Below, piece after piece: positions 8,437 to 17,700 of a stretch of 64,000 bases of DNA; within the stretch, counting starts at the first letter, position 1, and each line of letters opens with the position of its first letter. The notes beneath the pieces are model-generated. The model had not been told where the DNA came from. It saw nothing but the letters and a program-made list of their open reading frames with translations, and searched no databases. A program made the translations under genes and the position numbers. Location: assembly GCF_022869805.1 (NCBI RefSeq), contig NZ_CP094974.1:4278001-4342000 (forward strand), given 5' to 3'. This DNA comes from Halosolutus halophilus (GTDB lineage: Archaea; Halobacteriota; Halobacteria; Halobacteriales; Natrialbaceae).

Positions 8437-9027
8437 CTAGAACTCCACGTCCGTCTCCATCCCTTCCGTAGCGTCCTCGAGACCGTCCTCGCGGACGTCC
8501 GAGGCCATCCGATCGGTCAGATCGGCGTCGGCGAGGATGCTGTCGAACTCGTCACGGTAGCGGTCGTTGGCCGCTCGCGACTCGTTTTTTGCTGCGGCAA
8601 CCTTCCGGTAGCGGCGGATCTGAGCCTCGCTGACGTCGTACTCGGCGGCGAGCGTGGCGTCGTCTTCCTCCCGATCGCGGATCGCGACGAGATCGACCTC
8701 GTCGGCGTCGTCGTCGGCCACGAGGTGCAGCGACAGGCGGGTCTCGAAGACGACGTCCTCGTCGACGTCCAGTTCGTCGGCGATCGCGGCGTCGCTCTCG
8801 TCGTCGTAGAACGCCTTGGCGAGGGCGATGAGTTGCGCGTCGGTCAGCGGCGTCTCGAACTCGTATCGCTCTCGCATCTGCGTGATGACGTTCTCGAGCC
8901 GGTCCTCGACGGTCCGTTCGTCTTTCTCGAGGGAGCCGCGAGTATCCTCCTGTGATTCGGTGACGGTCGCCTCACCGTCGGTGACGTCGGTGAAGATATC
9001 CCGGAGCTCCTCGGTTTTGTCGTTCAT
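8437..9027 (-). CDS. Conserved haloarchaeal protein resembling conditioned-medium-induced protein 4
   Basis: 196-residue, very acidic, cytosolic-looking protein without signal or membrane segment. It starts MNDKTEELRDIFTDVTDG and has a central helical region that looks like a winged or HTH-type fold repeated twice (LTDAQLIALAKAFYDDESD, then ATLAAEYDVSEAQIRRYRK). This pattern matches the haloarchaeal family annotated as conditioned-medium-induced protein 4 (Cmi4), recalled rather than searched. The HTH-like repeats suggest a DNA-binding or sigma-like role, but function is unknown. The last codons are followed by a T-run on the - strand that can end transcription. Confidence 0.7.
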   Translation of the reverse strand: MNDKTEELRDIFTDVTDGEATVTESQEDTRGSLEKDERTVEDRLENVITQMRERYEFETPLTDAQLIALAKAFYDDESDAAIADELDVDEDVVFETRLSLHLVADDDADEVDLVAIRDREEDDATLAAEYDVSEAQIRRYRKVAAAKNESRAANDRYRDEFDSILADADLTDRMASDVREDGLEDATEGMETDVEF

Positions 9028-9206
9028 GGGTGGACACTCCCGACGGGCGGCTATTTAAGCCTGTTGCCAGATAGCGTCGGCCGCGAACAGACCACGGACA
9101 ACGCTTATAAACTCACAATCCCAGAATTATTTTCGCAAGAAGGCGACGGTGTAGCGGGCCGATCGGTGTGACAAGAGTTAAGTCTCATCCCTCCGGGTGA
9201 TAGAAC

Positions 9207-11408
9207 ATGAACATCGTAGCCCAGTCGGAGGTGAGTCGGGAAACCTACTGGGGGATAAGCAGTACCGAGTACGCGCTGTTCTATCTCCTCGCGTCCATCA
9301 CGATCGTCGTCCTCCTCTACGGCGTCTACCGGCGTTTCAGTCGCTACGCCGAGGGGGACGACGATCCGTTCGCCCGACTCGACGACCTGCCGGACCGAAT
9401 CGTCAGCGCGGCCAAAATCGTGCTCTCGAACGAGAAGAACTTCAATCGGGACCTCTACGGCGGCCTGATGCACTCGTTTATTCTCTGGGGGTTCCTGACC
9501 CTGTTCATCGCGACGTCGATCATCGCGTTCAACCAGTACGGTACCGACCTGCTGTTGGGCATCCACTTCTGGCAGGGTGACTTCTACCTCGGCTACCAGT
9601 TCATGGTCGACGCCATGGGCCTGCTGTTCGTCGTCGGAATCGGCATGGCGATCTACCGGCGCTACTGGGTTCGCAACGAGCGCCTCTGGGACCGCCACAC
9701 CTCCAGCGAGGACGACATCTTCATCTGGACGCTGTTCGGCCTCGGCCTCGGCGGATTCCTGCTCGAAGGATTTCGCATCTACGCGACCGGCATGCCCGAA
9801 CACGAAATCGTCAGCTTCGTCGGCTACGGCCTCGCGATGGTGTTCGACGCGATCGGACTCCCGACGATCGAGGGAACGGCGACCGATCCGAACTACACCG
9901 CGGTGAGCGTGCTCGGGGTCAACGCCGAGACGCTCCACTGGCTGACCTGGTGGTCGCACTCGCTGCTCGCGTTCTTCTTCATCGCGTGGATCCCCTACGC
10001 CAAGCCGTTCCACATGATCTCCTCGTTCGCGAACGTCATCACTCGCGACGAGAAGGCCGGAAAGCGCCTCCCGAACGTTCCCTCCGACCTGGACGCGACC
10101 AACGCAGAATCCATCGACGACTTCACCTGGAAGGAGATCCTCGACCAGGACGCCTGTACCAAGTGTGGTCGTTGTTCCTCGGTCTGTCCCGCGAAAGCGT
10201 CCGATCGCCCCCTCGACCCGCGGAACGTCATCCTCGACCTGAAGACGTACCGCGAGAGCCTCGACGCCGGCGGCGAGGAGCAGCCGATCATCGCCGACGG
10301 CGGCACCTCGGTGATCGACGCGGAGACGATGGAGTCCTGCATGGCCTGTATGGCCTGTATGGACGCCTGTCCGGTCGAGATCGAGCACCTCCAGTCCTTT
10401 ACCCGGCTCAACCGCCAGTTGACCGACCAGGGCGACGTCTCCTCCAGCATGCAGGACGTCTTCCAGAACGTCATGCAGAACGGCAACACGTTCGGCGACT
10501 CGCCGCGCAACCGGGGCGACTGGGCCGACGACCTCGAGTTCGACGTCCCCGACGCCCGCGAGGAGGAGGTCGACTACCTCTGGTACGTCGGCGACTTCCC
10601 GAGTTACGACGAGCGCAACAAGAAGGTCGCTCGATCGCTGGCGGCGATCTTACAGGAGGCCGACGTCAGCTTCGGCATCCTCTTCGACGACGAGAAGTAC
10701 GACGGCAACGACATCCGCCGCGTCGGTGAGGAGTTCCTCTACGTCGAACTCGCCGGCCACCACGTCGAGACGTGGGAAGACTGCGAGTTCGACACGATCG
10801 TCTGTACGGACCCACACTCCTACAACACCTTCAAGAACGAGTACCCGGAGGTCGACTTCGAGGAGTTCGCCGACGACCCGATGATGCCGTTCGACTACGA
10901 GGAGCAGTGGAACGCGGACGGCGAGATCGACGTCCTCCACTGGACGCAGGCGGTCGAGGAGATCGTTCAGGATGGCCGACTCGACCTGACCGGGACGGAA
11001 CTCGACTACACGGTCACCTACCACGACCCCTGCCATCTGGGCCGGTACAACGACGAGTACGAGGCCCCGCGCGAACTCATCCGGGCGACGGGATGCGAAC
11101 TCGACGAGATGCCCCGCAACCGCGACAACTCCTTCTGTTGTGGCGGCGGCGGCGGCGGCCTCTGGATGGACTTCGAAGAGGAGCCGAAACCGAGCAAGGA
11201 GCGTATCCGCGAGGCGCTCGAGGACACCGACGCCGGGAGCGACGTCGAGAAGTTCGTCGTCGCCTGCCCGATGTGCATGACGATGTACGAGGACGGCCGC
11301 AAGACCGGCGGCTACGAGGACGAGATCGAGATCGTCGACGTCGCCGAACTGATCGTCGAGGCGATCGGCGCCGAAGAGACGGCGAAGGTCACGGCGGCGG
11401 CCGACTGA
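9207..11408 (+). CDS. HdrD-like membrane Fe-S oxidoreductase (NarI-like N-domain + 2x[4Fe-4S] + CCG domains)
   Basis: 733-residue protein. Residues 1-300 contain about six membrane helices of the NarI/HdrE cytochrome-b type with histidines (MHSFILWGF, HWLTWWSHS). Two [4Fe-4S] motifs follow: C317-C320-C323-C327 (CTKCGRCSSVCP) and C378-C381-C384-C388 (CMACMACMDACP). The C-terminal part has two cysteine-rich CCG regions. The second is intact (CHLGR at 609, CCGGGGGG at 644, CPMC at 687); the first has lost its cysteines (YVGDFPSYDERN). Such fusions pass electrons between the quinone pool and a soluble dehydrogenase or thiol substrate. It stands alone, so the partner is unknown; a link to acyl-CoA/ETF or lactate oxidation is plausible but inferred. 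Confidence 0.88.
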   Translation: MNIVAQSEVSRETYWGISSTEYALFYLLASITIVVLLYGVYRRFSRYAEGDDDPFARLDDLPDRIVSAAKIVLSNEKNFNRDLYGGLMHSFILWGFLTLFIATSIIAFNQYGTDLLLGIHFWQGDFYLGYQFMVDAMGLLFVVGIGMAIYRRYWVRNERLWDRHTSSEDDIFIWTLFGLGLGGFLLEGFRIYATGMPEHEIVSFVGYGLAMVFDAIGLPTIEGTATDPNYTAVSVLGVNAETLHWLTWWSHSLLAFFFIAWIPYAKPFHMISSFANVITRDEKAGKRLPNVPSDLDATNAESIDDFTWKEILDQDACTKCGRCSSVCPAKASDRPLDPRNVILDLKTYRESLDAGGEEQPIIADGGTSVIDAETMESCMACMACMDACPVEIEHLQSFTRLNRQLTDQGDVSSSMQDVFQNVMQNGNTFGDSPRNRGDWADDLEFDVPDAREEEVDYLWYVGDFPSYDERNKKVARSLAAILQEADVSFGILFDDEKYDGNDIRRVGEEFLYVELAGHHVETWEDCEFDTIVCTDPHSYNTFKNEYPEVDFEEFADDPMMPFDYEEQWNADGEIDVLHWTQAVEEIVQDGRLDLTGTELDYTVTYHDPCHLGRYNDEYEAPRELIRATGCELDEMPRNRDNSFCCGGGGGGLWMDFEEEPKPSKERIREALEDTDAGSDVEKFVVACPMCMTMYEDGRKTGGYEDEIEIVDVAELIVEAIGAEETAKVTAAAD

Positions 11409-11584
11409 TCGGCCGACATCCGAGTCGTTCTTCGTGTGGCCCCTGTTCGTCGTCGCTTACGCACCGTTTGCTGACGACTCGGAATCCTCGCGGAACATCT
11501 CGATTGCCGCACCTTTCGACTCGTAGGCGTCCTACGATGTGTTCGAGCAACTCCTGCTTCGTCAGAAGTAGCGCCGCCCGAAAG

Positions 11585-12325
11585 CTAGTCAGACCTCCCG
11601 ACGTTCGCAGCGCGTTCCGAGGTGTCCGCTTCGACGGCCACATCGGTTGCGTTCACCTCGCGGACGAACTGGACGAAGTTGTCGAAGACCAGCTTCGCCT
11701 CGCAGGCGTTCCGGTAGTTCGCCTCGGTGATCTCGTCGAGGACGGACTCGCGCCGATCGTCGGAGAGTTCTTTGCGGTGGACGAGTTCGCGTGCGGTTTT
11801 CGCGTCGTACTCGGGATGGAACTGAACGCCGAAGACCCGATCCTTTCGGAACCCGTGGTTCGAGTACCGGTTCGTCGCGAGGGGTTCGGCCCCCGGCGGG
11901 AGGTCGGCCACCTCGTCGGAGTGGCTCGTGAAGGCCGTGAACTCCCGGGCGATGCCGTCGAACAGCCGCGAGTCGGTGACCTGCTCGATCGTACTGTAGC
12001 CGACCTCGTAGGCGCCCATGTCCGCGACCGTGCCGCCGAGCACGTCCGCGAGCAGCTGGTGGCCCCAGCAGACCCCGAGGGCCGGAATCCCGCGATCGAT
12101 CGCCGAGTCCACCCACTCTCTGGTGGACTCGATCCACTCCTCGTCCCAGTAGACCGACGAGCGCGACCCGGTGACGACGGCCCCGTCGAACTCGAAGCCG
12201 TCGGGGAGCGTCCCGTCGGTGACGTCGAACTCCGCCAGCGAGGCGTCGAGTTCGCGCCGAAAGTTTCGCGTCGTGTTCGCGTCCTGATGGGCCGCGTTCA
12301 GGACGGCGAGACGGAGCTGACTCAT
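11585..12325 (-). CDS. Class I glutamine amidotransferase (GuaA-N-like) protein
   Basis: 246-residue stand-alone GATase1 domain. The nucleophile elbow GVCWGHQ contains the catalytic cysteine, and the His-Glu pair is in GVQFHPEYD. The oxyanion/strand region TGSRSSVYWD resembles the family of free-standing GMP-synthase-like amidotransferases. These hydrolyse glutamine to deliver ammonia to a partner synthase or cleave gamma-glutamyl bonds; no synthase partner lies next to it. The C-terminal 60 residues (RKELSDDRRESVLDEIT onward) form a helical extension typical of haloarchaeal members. Convergent with the Fe-S oxidoreductase gene; the 176-base gap between them holds nothing I recognise. Confidence 0.87.
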   Translation of the reverse strand: MSQLRLAVLNAAHQDANTTRNFRRELDASLAEFDVTDGTLPDGFEFDGAVVTGSRSSVYWDEEWIESTREWVDSAIDRGIPALGVCWGHQLLADVLGGTVADMGAYEVGYSTIEQVTDSRLFDGIAREFTAFTSHSDEVADLPPGAEPLATNRYSNHGFRKDRVFGVQFHPEYDAKTARELVHRKELSDDRRESVLDEITEANYRNACEAKLVFDNFVQFVREVNATDVAVEADTSERAANVGRSD

Positions 12326-12448
12326 TGGGGACTAGTGACGACTCGATAAAAATAGACCTTCCGTCGCGTACCGGCGTTGCCGCGACTGCCGACCGAGTTC
12401 GAGCGTCCGTGACCGGGACGACCCGCCGCTCCTGATCGAGGGGGTCAA

Positions 12449-13738
12449 TTACCGCAGATAATAGGTTCCATCCGCGTCACGACGGAACGGCTCCCCGGTA
12501 TCGAACCAGCCATCCGCGAACCGGCCGCGATCGTCGCCGTCTACGACTTCGGCCGATCCGGCGGTCTCCTCGGCGACAGGCTCGAACCAGTCCTCGTCGT
12601 CGGTTCCGGCAGCGGTTACGTAGCCGTCGGCGAGCACGGGTCCCGACAACTGGAGAGTGCCCTCGGCTGCCCCCTCGAGAACAGTGCCGTCGGCGTCGAC
12701 GAGGCGGGTCCGACAGTCCGGGACCGGGCGGCCGACACTGGTTCCGTCACCAGGCTCGTCACCGTCGCGATCGGTTTCGATCGACTGACTCAGGGCGACG
12801 GGACACTCGAGGCGACCGTAGGCGCGTGCGACCGAAACGCCGCGATCGCCGTACGGCTCCAGCGCCGCCGGCGGAGTCGACTCGTCGCAGATCGTCCGGT
12901 CGAGCCCCTCGATAGCGTCGAATCCCTCGTCCGCCGCGAGTTCGCGGACAGCCGACGATCGGCAGGACAGCGTCGTCACCCCGTGGTCGGCGACGGCGGT
13001 CAGCGTGTCGCCGGGATCGAAGGCCCGGTCGAGCAGGACGGTCCCGCCGACGTACAGCACGGGGAGCGCGACCCGGAACAGCCCGTCAACCGTCGAGAGC
13101 GGAGTACACACGATCGCCGAGTCGGTCCCGCAGAGTCCCCACGTCACGGCGGCCGCGATACAGTTCCACTCGACGGTACTCGCCGAGAATCCGACGATCG
13201 GACGACCCGACTCGCCGTGGGGTGCGAGCAGCGGCACGTTCGCGTCGTCACCCCGGCGTTCGATCCCGGCTGAGGTCTCGTCCGCGAGTTCGTCGAGCGT
13301 CACCGACCGATCGAACGGGATCGAGCGGACGAGATCCCGCTGGGCGGTCTCGGAGACGACGATGTCGGGATCGACCGCGTCGAACGGCCGCTCGACCGTG
13401 GCCGGCGTCAACCGGTGGGAGATCGGAGCGTAAGTCGCACCCAGCCGCCGGCAGGCGAACAGGAGCGCGAGCGAGGCGACCCGATTGCGCGAGACGAAGC
13501 AGACGGTGTCGCCGCCCTCGATTCCCAGCGACGCGAGCCGACCGGCAGTTCTGCCGGCGATGGCCGAGAGTTCCCCGTACGAGACGCGGTCCTCGTGGAC
13601 GGTCTCGGCGGACGCGTACAGACGTTCCTCGGAGACGTCGACGACCGCGGACCGGTCCGGGAACCGATCGGCCCGGCGAGCCAGCGAAAGGGTCACGAGC
13701 GGCGTTTCCACGCGCGGGCTCGTAGTAGGGTGGGGCAC
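12449..13738 (-). CDS. Acyl-CoA-synthetase-like (ANL superfamily) protein, truncated and catalytically degenerate
   Basis: 429 residues with the N-terminal architecture of AMP-forming acyl-CoA ligases: VSYGELSAIAGRTAGRLASLGI, GGDTVCFVSRNRVASLALLFACRRLGA (start region) and a late RFADGWFDTGEPFRRDADG equivalent to the WFxTGD motif. Two essential parts are missing. The ATP-binding motif (normally TSGTTGxPK) reads APHGESGRPIVGF, and the protein stops right after the WFDTG motif, so the whole mobile C-terminal domain with the catalytic lysine is absent. Usual length is 500-580. It ends at a stop codon, not a frameshift. The start is GTG at 13738. It lies beside a hydrolase-like gene that has also lost its nucleophile. 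It could be a ligand-binding or regulatory paralogue. Confidence 0.78.
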   Translation of the reverse strand: MPHPTTSPRVETPLVTLSLARRADRFPDRSAVVDVSEERLYASAETVHEDRVSYGELSAIAGRTAGRLASLGIEGGDTVCFVSRNRVASLALLFACRRLGATYAPISHRLTPATVERPFDAVDPDIVVSETAQRDLVRSIPFDRSVTLDELADETSAGIERRGDDANVPLLAPHGESGRPIVGFSASTVEWNCIAAAVTWGLCGTDSAIVCTPLSTVDGLFRVALPVLYVGGTVLLDRAFDPGDTLTAVADHGVTTLSCRSSAVRELAADEGFDAIEGLDRTICDESTPPAALEPYGDRGVSVARAYGRLECPVALSQSIETDRDGDEPGDGTSVGRPVPDCRTRLVDADGTVLEGAAEGTLQLSGPVLADGYVTAAGTDDEDWFEPVAEETAGSAEVVDGDDRGRFADGWFDTGEPFRRDADGTYYLR

Positions 13739-13786
13739 ACTGGCAAGCAGTGCGCTCGCGGAACTGGCCGGAAGCTCCCGGCTCGA

Positions 13787-14569
13787 TCAGACCGCGGCGG
13801 TATGGTCCTCGAGAAAGCCGAGGAGTCGATCGTTGACCGTCCGCGAGCGCTCGATAAACGCCAGGTGCCCTGCCTCGTCGAGTTCGACGAACTCCCCGCG
13901 CGGGAGGCCGCGTGCAAGGTCTCGGCCGGCTTCGAGAGAAACGAGTTCGTCGCCGGCCCCGTGAAGCACCAGCGTCGGCTGGGTCACCGCCACGAGCCAG
14001 TCGGTCGCGTCGAAGCCCTCGAGCGCGGCAACCTGCGCGTCCCAGCCCTCGCGGGTCGCGTCGCCGTCGGCCCGCCAGTCGACGATTCCGTCGCAGACGT
14101 CCGGCTGAGCGGTTCGAAAGTCGTCGGAGAGACCCGCGGCGAGCGAATCACGGAGCGCCGCCCGATCGTCCGGCGGGGCGAACAGCGGGTCGAGGTCGTA
14201 CTCGTCTCCGCGGGCGGCGGTTCCGAACAGGGTCAGGCTCTCGACCCGACTCGAGGACCGGGCCGCGGCGAGCGCGATCGCGCCGCCGAGCCCGCAGCCG
14301 ACGAGGTGAGCGGTCCGGATCTCGCAGTCGGTCAGGACCGCCTCGAGGTCGTCGACGAGCGTCTCCATCGTGTACGGGCCCGGCGGCGCGTCCGATCGGC
14401 CGGTCCCCCGGAGGTCCCAGACGACGGCCTCGTAGGGGCCGGCGATAGCGGCGTGTTGCCACCCCCAAGACCAGCCGCCGAGGCCGGCTTCGGGGACGAA
14501 GACGACGGGCTCGCCGCTCCCCTCGCGATCGTAGTACAGCGAGACGGAGCCGTTCGAGGCAATCGGCAT
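13787..14569 (-). CDS. Alpha/beta-hydrolase-fold protein lacking the canonical nucleophile serine
   Basis: 260-residue alpha/beta-hydrolase: oxyanion segment FVPEAGLGGWSWGWQ, VVWDLRGTGRSD, and the catalytic acid/His region (LHGAGDELV, then AGHLAFIERS). The nucleophile elbow, GxSxG in active members (often VGHSLGG), reads VGCGLGG, with glycine where the serine should be. The preceding cysteine is one position off. The histidine and acid remain. ATG at 14569 is chosen because the family usually starts MPxAxNGSVSLYY; a start eight codons upstream is possible. It is upstream of the degenerate ligase-like gene on the same strand, 48 bases apart, so the two may be co-expressed. Enzyme activity is doubtful unless a different nucleophile is used. 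Confidence 0.83.
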   Translation of the reverse strand: MPIASNGSVSLYYDREGSGEPVVFVPEAGLGGWSWGWQHAAIAGPYEAVVWDLRGTGRSDAPPGPYTMETLVDDLEAVLTDCEIRTAHLVGCGLGGAIALAAARSSSRVESLTLFGTAARGDEYDLDPLFAPPDDRAALRDSLAAGLSDDFRTAQPDVCDGIVDWRADGDATREGWDAQVAALEGFDATDWLVAVTQPTLVLHGAGDELVSLEAGRDLARGLPRGEFVELDEAGHLAFIERSRTVNDRLLGFLEDHTAAV

Positions 14570-14689
14570 ACGCGTATCGTCCGGCCGTAGCAAGGCGACA
14601 GTTTCGGTTCCGCGCGGCGTCGACGGCCAGCGATCGCCGCGACGAATAATACGCCGGTATCGATATTGGATTCGATTCGGCAGACATGA

Positions 14690-14745
14690 TGTTATACCAT
14701 AAAGTATAGATAAATTATAAGTGTAGAGATTTATTTATCCCGAGT
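14690..14745 (+). promoter_or_regulatory. AT-rich promoter region of the VWA/toxin-like gene
   Basis: The 55 bases before the ATG at 14746 are by far the most AT-rich in this part of the window, with overlapping TATA-like stretches (TATACC, TATAGATAAATTATAAG, TTTATTTATC). Several positions would suit transcription starts 5-15 bases before the ATG. I cannot choose one without mapping. Confidence 0.55.
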
Positions 14746-17700
14746 ATGGGTTTCAGCAAGGAGCGATTAGGGGCAGTACTCTTCGCCGTGCTGATGGCGA
14801 CCTCGCTGGTCGCCATGCCCGCACTCGCCAGCGGGCCGAGTGCGAGCGCGGCGGACGAGCGAACGACCGCATTCGCGGCCCAGACCGGTGGCTCGCCCGG
14901 GGCGGACGACGGGCCGCCGGGGCGGAGCGGCGGTGGACCGCCCGGACAAGATGGCGGCCCACCCGGACACGATCGCGGCGACGCGAACGTCACGATTCCC
15001 GACCTCGAGGCGAACACGACCCTCGAGGCGATCGTGAGCGCGACCGAACGTCTCGGTGAACTCGAGATCGACGGCGACGACGCCGCGACGACGCCGGCGA
15101 ACGACACCGTCGAGGCGGTCAACGCCTCGCTGCAGGAGTACCGGCGGGTCCGGTACGCCGATTCGCGAGCGGCGTTCGAACACCTGGCCGAGGCCCAGCG
15201 AGCGCTCGCGACGCTGCGAGGCGAAGTCGACGGCGAGGACGAGGCGATCGTCGACGCGATCAGCGCCGACCTGTACGCGGCGGGCAACGCGACCGCGCGG
15301 CTCGCCGTGTCCGACGCGAACGTCGTCGTCGCGGCGAACGAGGGCGGGTTCCGCGACCCCGGTCAGCGACAGAAGGCCGAGAGCGCGCTCGGAAACGCCG
15401 TCGACGCGCTCGATCGGGCCGACGAAACCGTCTCTCGGGACGCCCCCGGCGGGGGGAAGGGGAAGAAGAACGGCAAGTCCACGGGACCGGACCGAACGAT
15501 CAGTCCCGACGACCGCGCGAAAGCACTGACCCACCTCGAGAACGCCTGGAAACACGCCGAGCGAGCGCTGGACACGGTCGAGGCCAACAGCGAACCGTCG
15601 CTCTCGCTCTCGCAGGGGCGGGCGTTCGAGCGCAACGGCACGGTCCTCGTTCAACTGGGTGCGACCCTCACCGACGTCCGCCCGTACGCCTACGACGAGG
15701 CCAACGTGACCGTCGACGGTGACGCCGACGCCGAGCCGCTGTCGCTCGTGGCCGGCGAGTCGGCCGGGTCGATCGCGAGCGGAACGACCCTCGTCGACGT
15801 CGGGCCGGACCTCGAGAACGTCACCGTGACGGTGACGGCGACGGCGGCACACGACGCCGATCGAACGGTCGAGGCGACCCACGAGATTCGCGTCGACGAA
15901 GACGACGTCATTCCGGATCGACCCGCTCCCGACGAATACCGGGAGGTCGAGGTGTCGGACGAGTCGTCTGGCGTCTCCGTCGATGTGGGCGGCGACGGCC
16001 TCCACGAAACCGATATCTCGATCACCGACGAGACTCCGGAAACCGACGACGCCTACCGCGCGGGGCCGATGGTTCGCATCGAGAGCCAGCGCGACATCGA
16101 CGAGGCGACGGTCGAGATCCCCCTCGACGAGACGGCTCTCGAGCGCGAGGGCAACCTCTCGATCGCCACGTGGGATCCCGACAGCGACGAGCCGTGGACG
16201 CCGGTCGAGACCGAGATCGACCACGATAACGGCACGGCGACCGCCGAAGTCGACCACTTCTCGTTCTTCTCGGTGTTCTGGATCGAGGAGTGGGAGGACG
16301 AGACCAGCGACACGATCACGCTCGACGACAACGCGACCGACGGCGGCAACGGTGGTGCCGAGTTCGAGCTGATCGACGTCATGTTCGTCGTCGACGAGAG
16401 CGGCAGTATGGGCGGCTCCCGGATTCGCAACGCCCGGGAGGCGTCCAAGCGGTTCGTCGGCGCACTGACCGACGAGGAACAGGCCGGCCTCGTCGGCTAC
16501 GCCTACGGCGGCAGTCTGAAACACCGCCTCACGCGAGACCACGACTCGCTCAACCAGAGCATCGACGACCTGAACGCCGGCGGCTCGACCAACACCGGCG
16601 CCGGGCTTCAGGAGGCACTCGACGAATTCGAACGCAACGGCTGGGAGAACCGCTCCCAGACGATCATCCTCCTGTCCGACGGCCACACCAACCGCGGCCC
16701 CGATCCCGTCGGCGTCGCCGAAACCGCCGCCGACCGCGGCATCGAGATCAGCACCATCGGCGTCGGCAACGGGATCGACGAGAACGAACTCCGCGAGATC
16801 GCCGCCACCACCGGCGGCGACTTCTACCACGTCGAAAACGCCGACGACCTGCCCGAAACCTTCGAACGCGTCGCCGAAAATGAAACCCAGGTCCAGCTGC
16901 AGGACACCAACCGCGACGGCATTCCGGATCTGGTTGCCGAGATGAACCTCTCGATGCCGACCGGCGGGCCCGGCGTCGTCGGCGAACCGCTGGACCTCGA
17001 TCCGATCGCGCTCGACACCAGCGGTGACGGCATTCGGGACAACGAGACCGTCGACATCGACTACCGCGTCTTCCAGGAGGACAACGAAACGAAGCTCTAC
17101 GCCTCCGTCGCGTACGCCGAACACCACCCGGCGCGGATCGATACGACCGGCGACGGACTGACCGACGCCGAACAGCTCGAGGAGCGCGAGATCAGGTACA
17201 CGGCCTCTCGCGAGGATTCGCTCGACCTGCTCTCGGAACTCGAGGGCGCCGACGACGTCGACGATCTGGACGGACTGGAGGACGACCTCCTCGAGACCGA
17301 TCGCGTCACCGCCGATCCGCTGGTGAACGACACCGACGGCGACGGCGTGTCGGACGTCGACGAAGTCCAGCTCGGCACGAACCCCGAATCGCGCGACACG
17401 ACCGGCGACGGGATCTCGGACGGCGAGGCGCTCGACCGGGGGGACGATCCGACCCTGTTCGACATCGCCCCGCCCGAGATCACCGTCACGTATGCGACGT
17501 TCAACGATCCGGACGCGGACCTCTCCGGCTGGGATCCCCGCGACTGGTCGGTCCGGGTCTCCGGGAGCTACGAGGTCGAGTTCTTCGTGTACGATCCGGC
17601 CGGCCTCGACGAGGCGCGGGTCGTTCGCGACGGCGACGTCGAAGAGACCGTCTCGCTGTCCGGGACGAGCGACGACGGCGACGTGGAGTTCGAGATCGGA

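Noticed and set aside
8308-8955. + strand frame starting MTVTIRGVQLYRVRR
   Set aside because: Mostly antisense to the Cmi4-like gene; the start lies in the hairpin region and the peptide is very basic.
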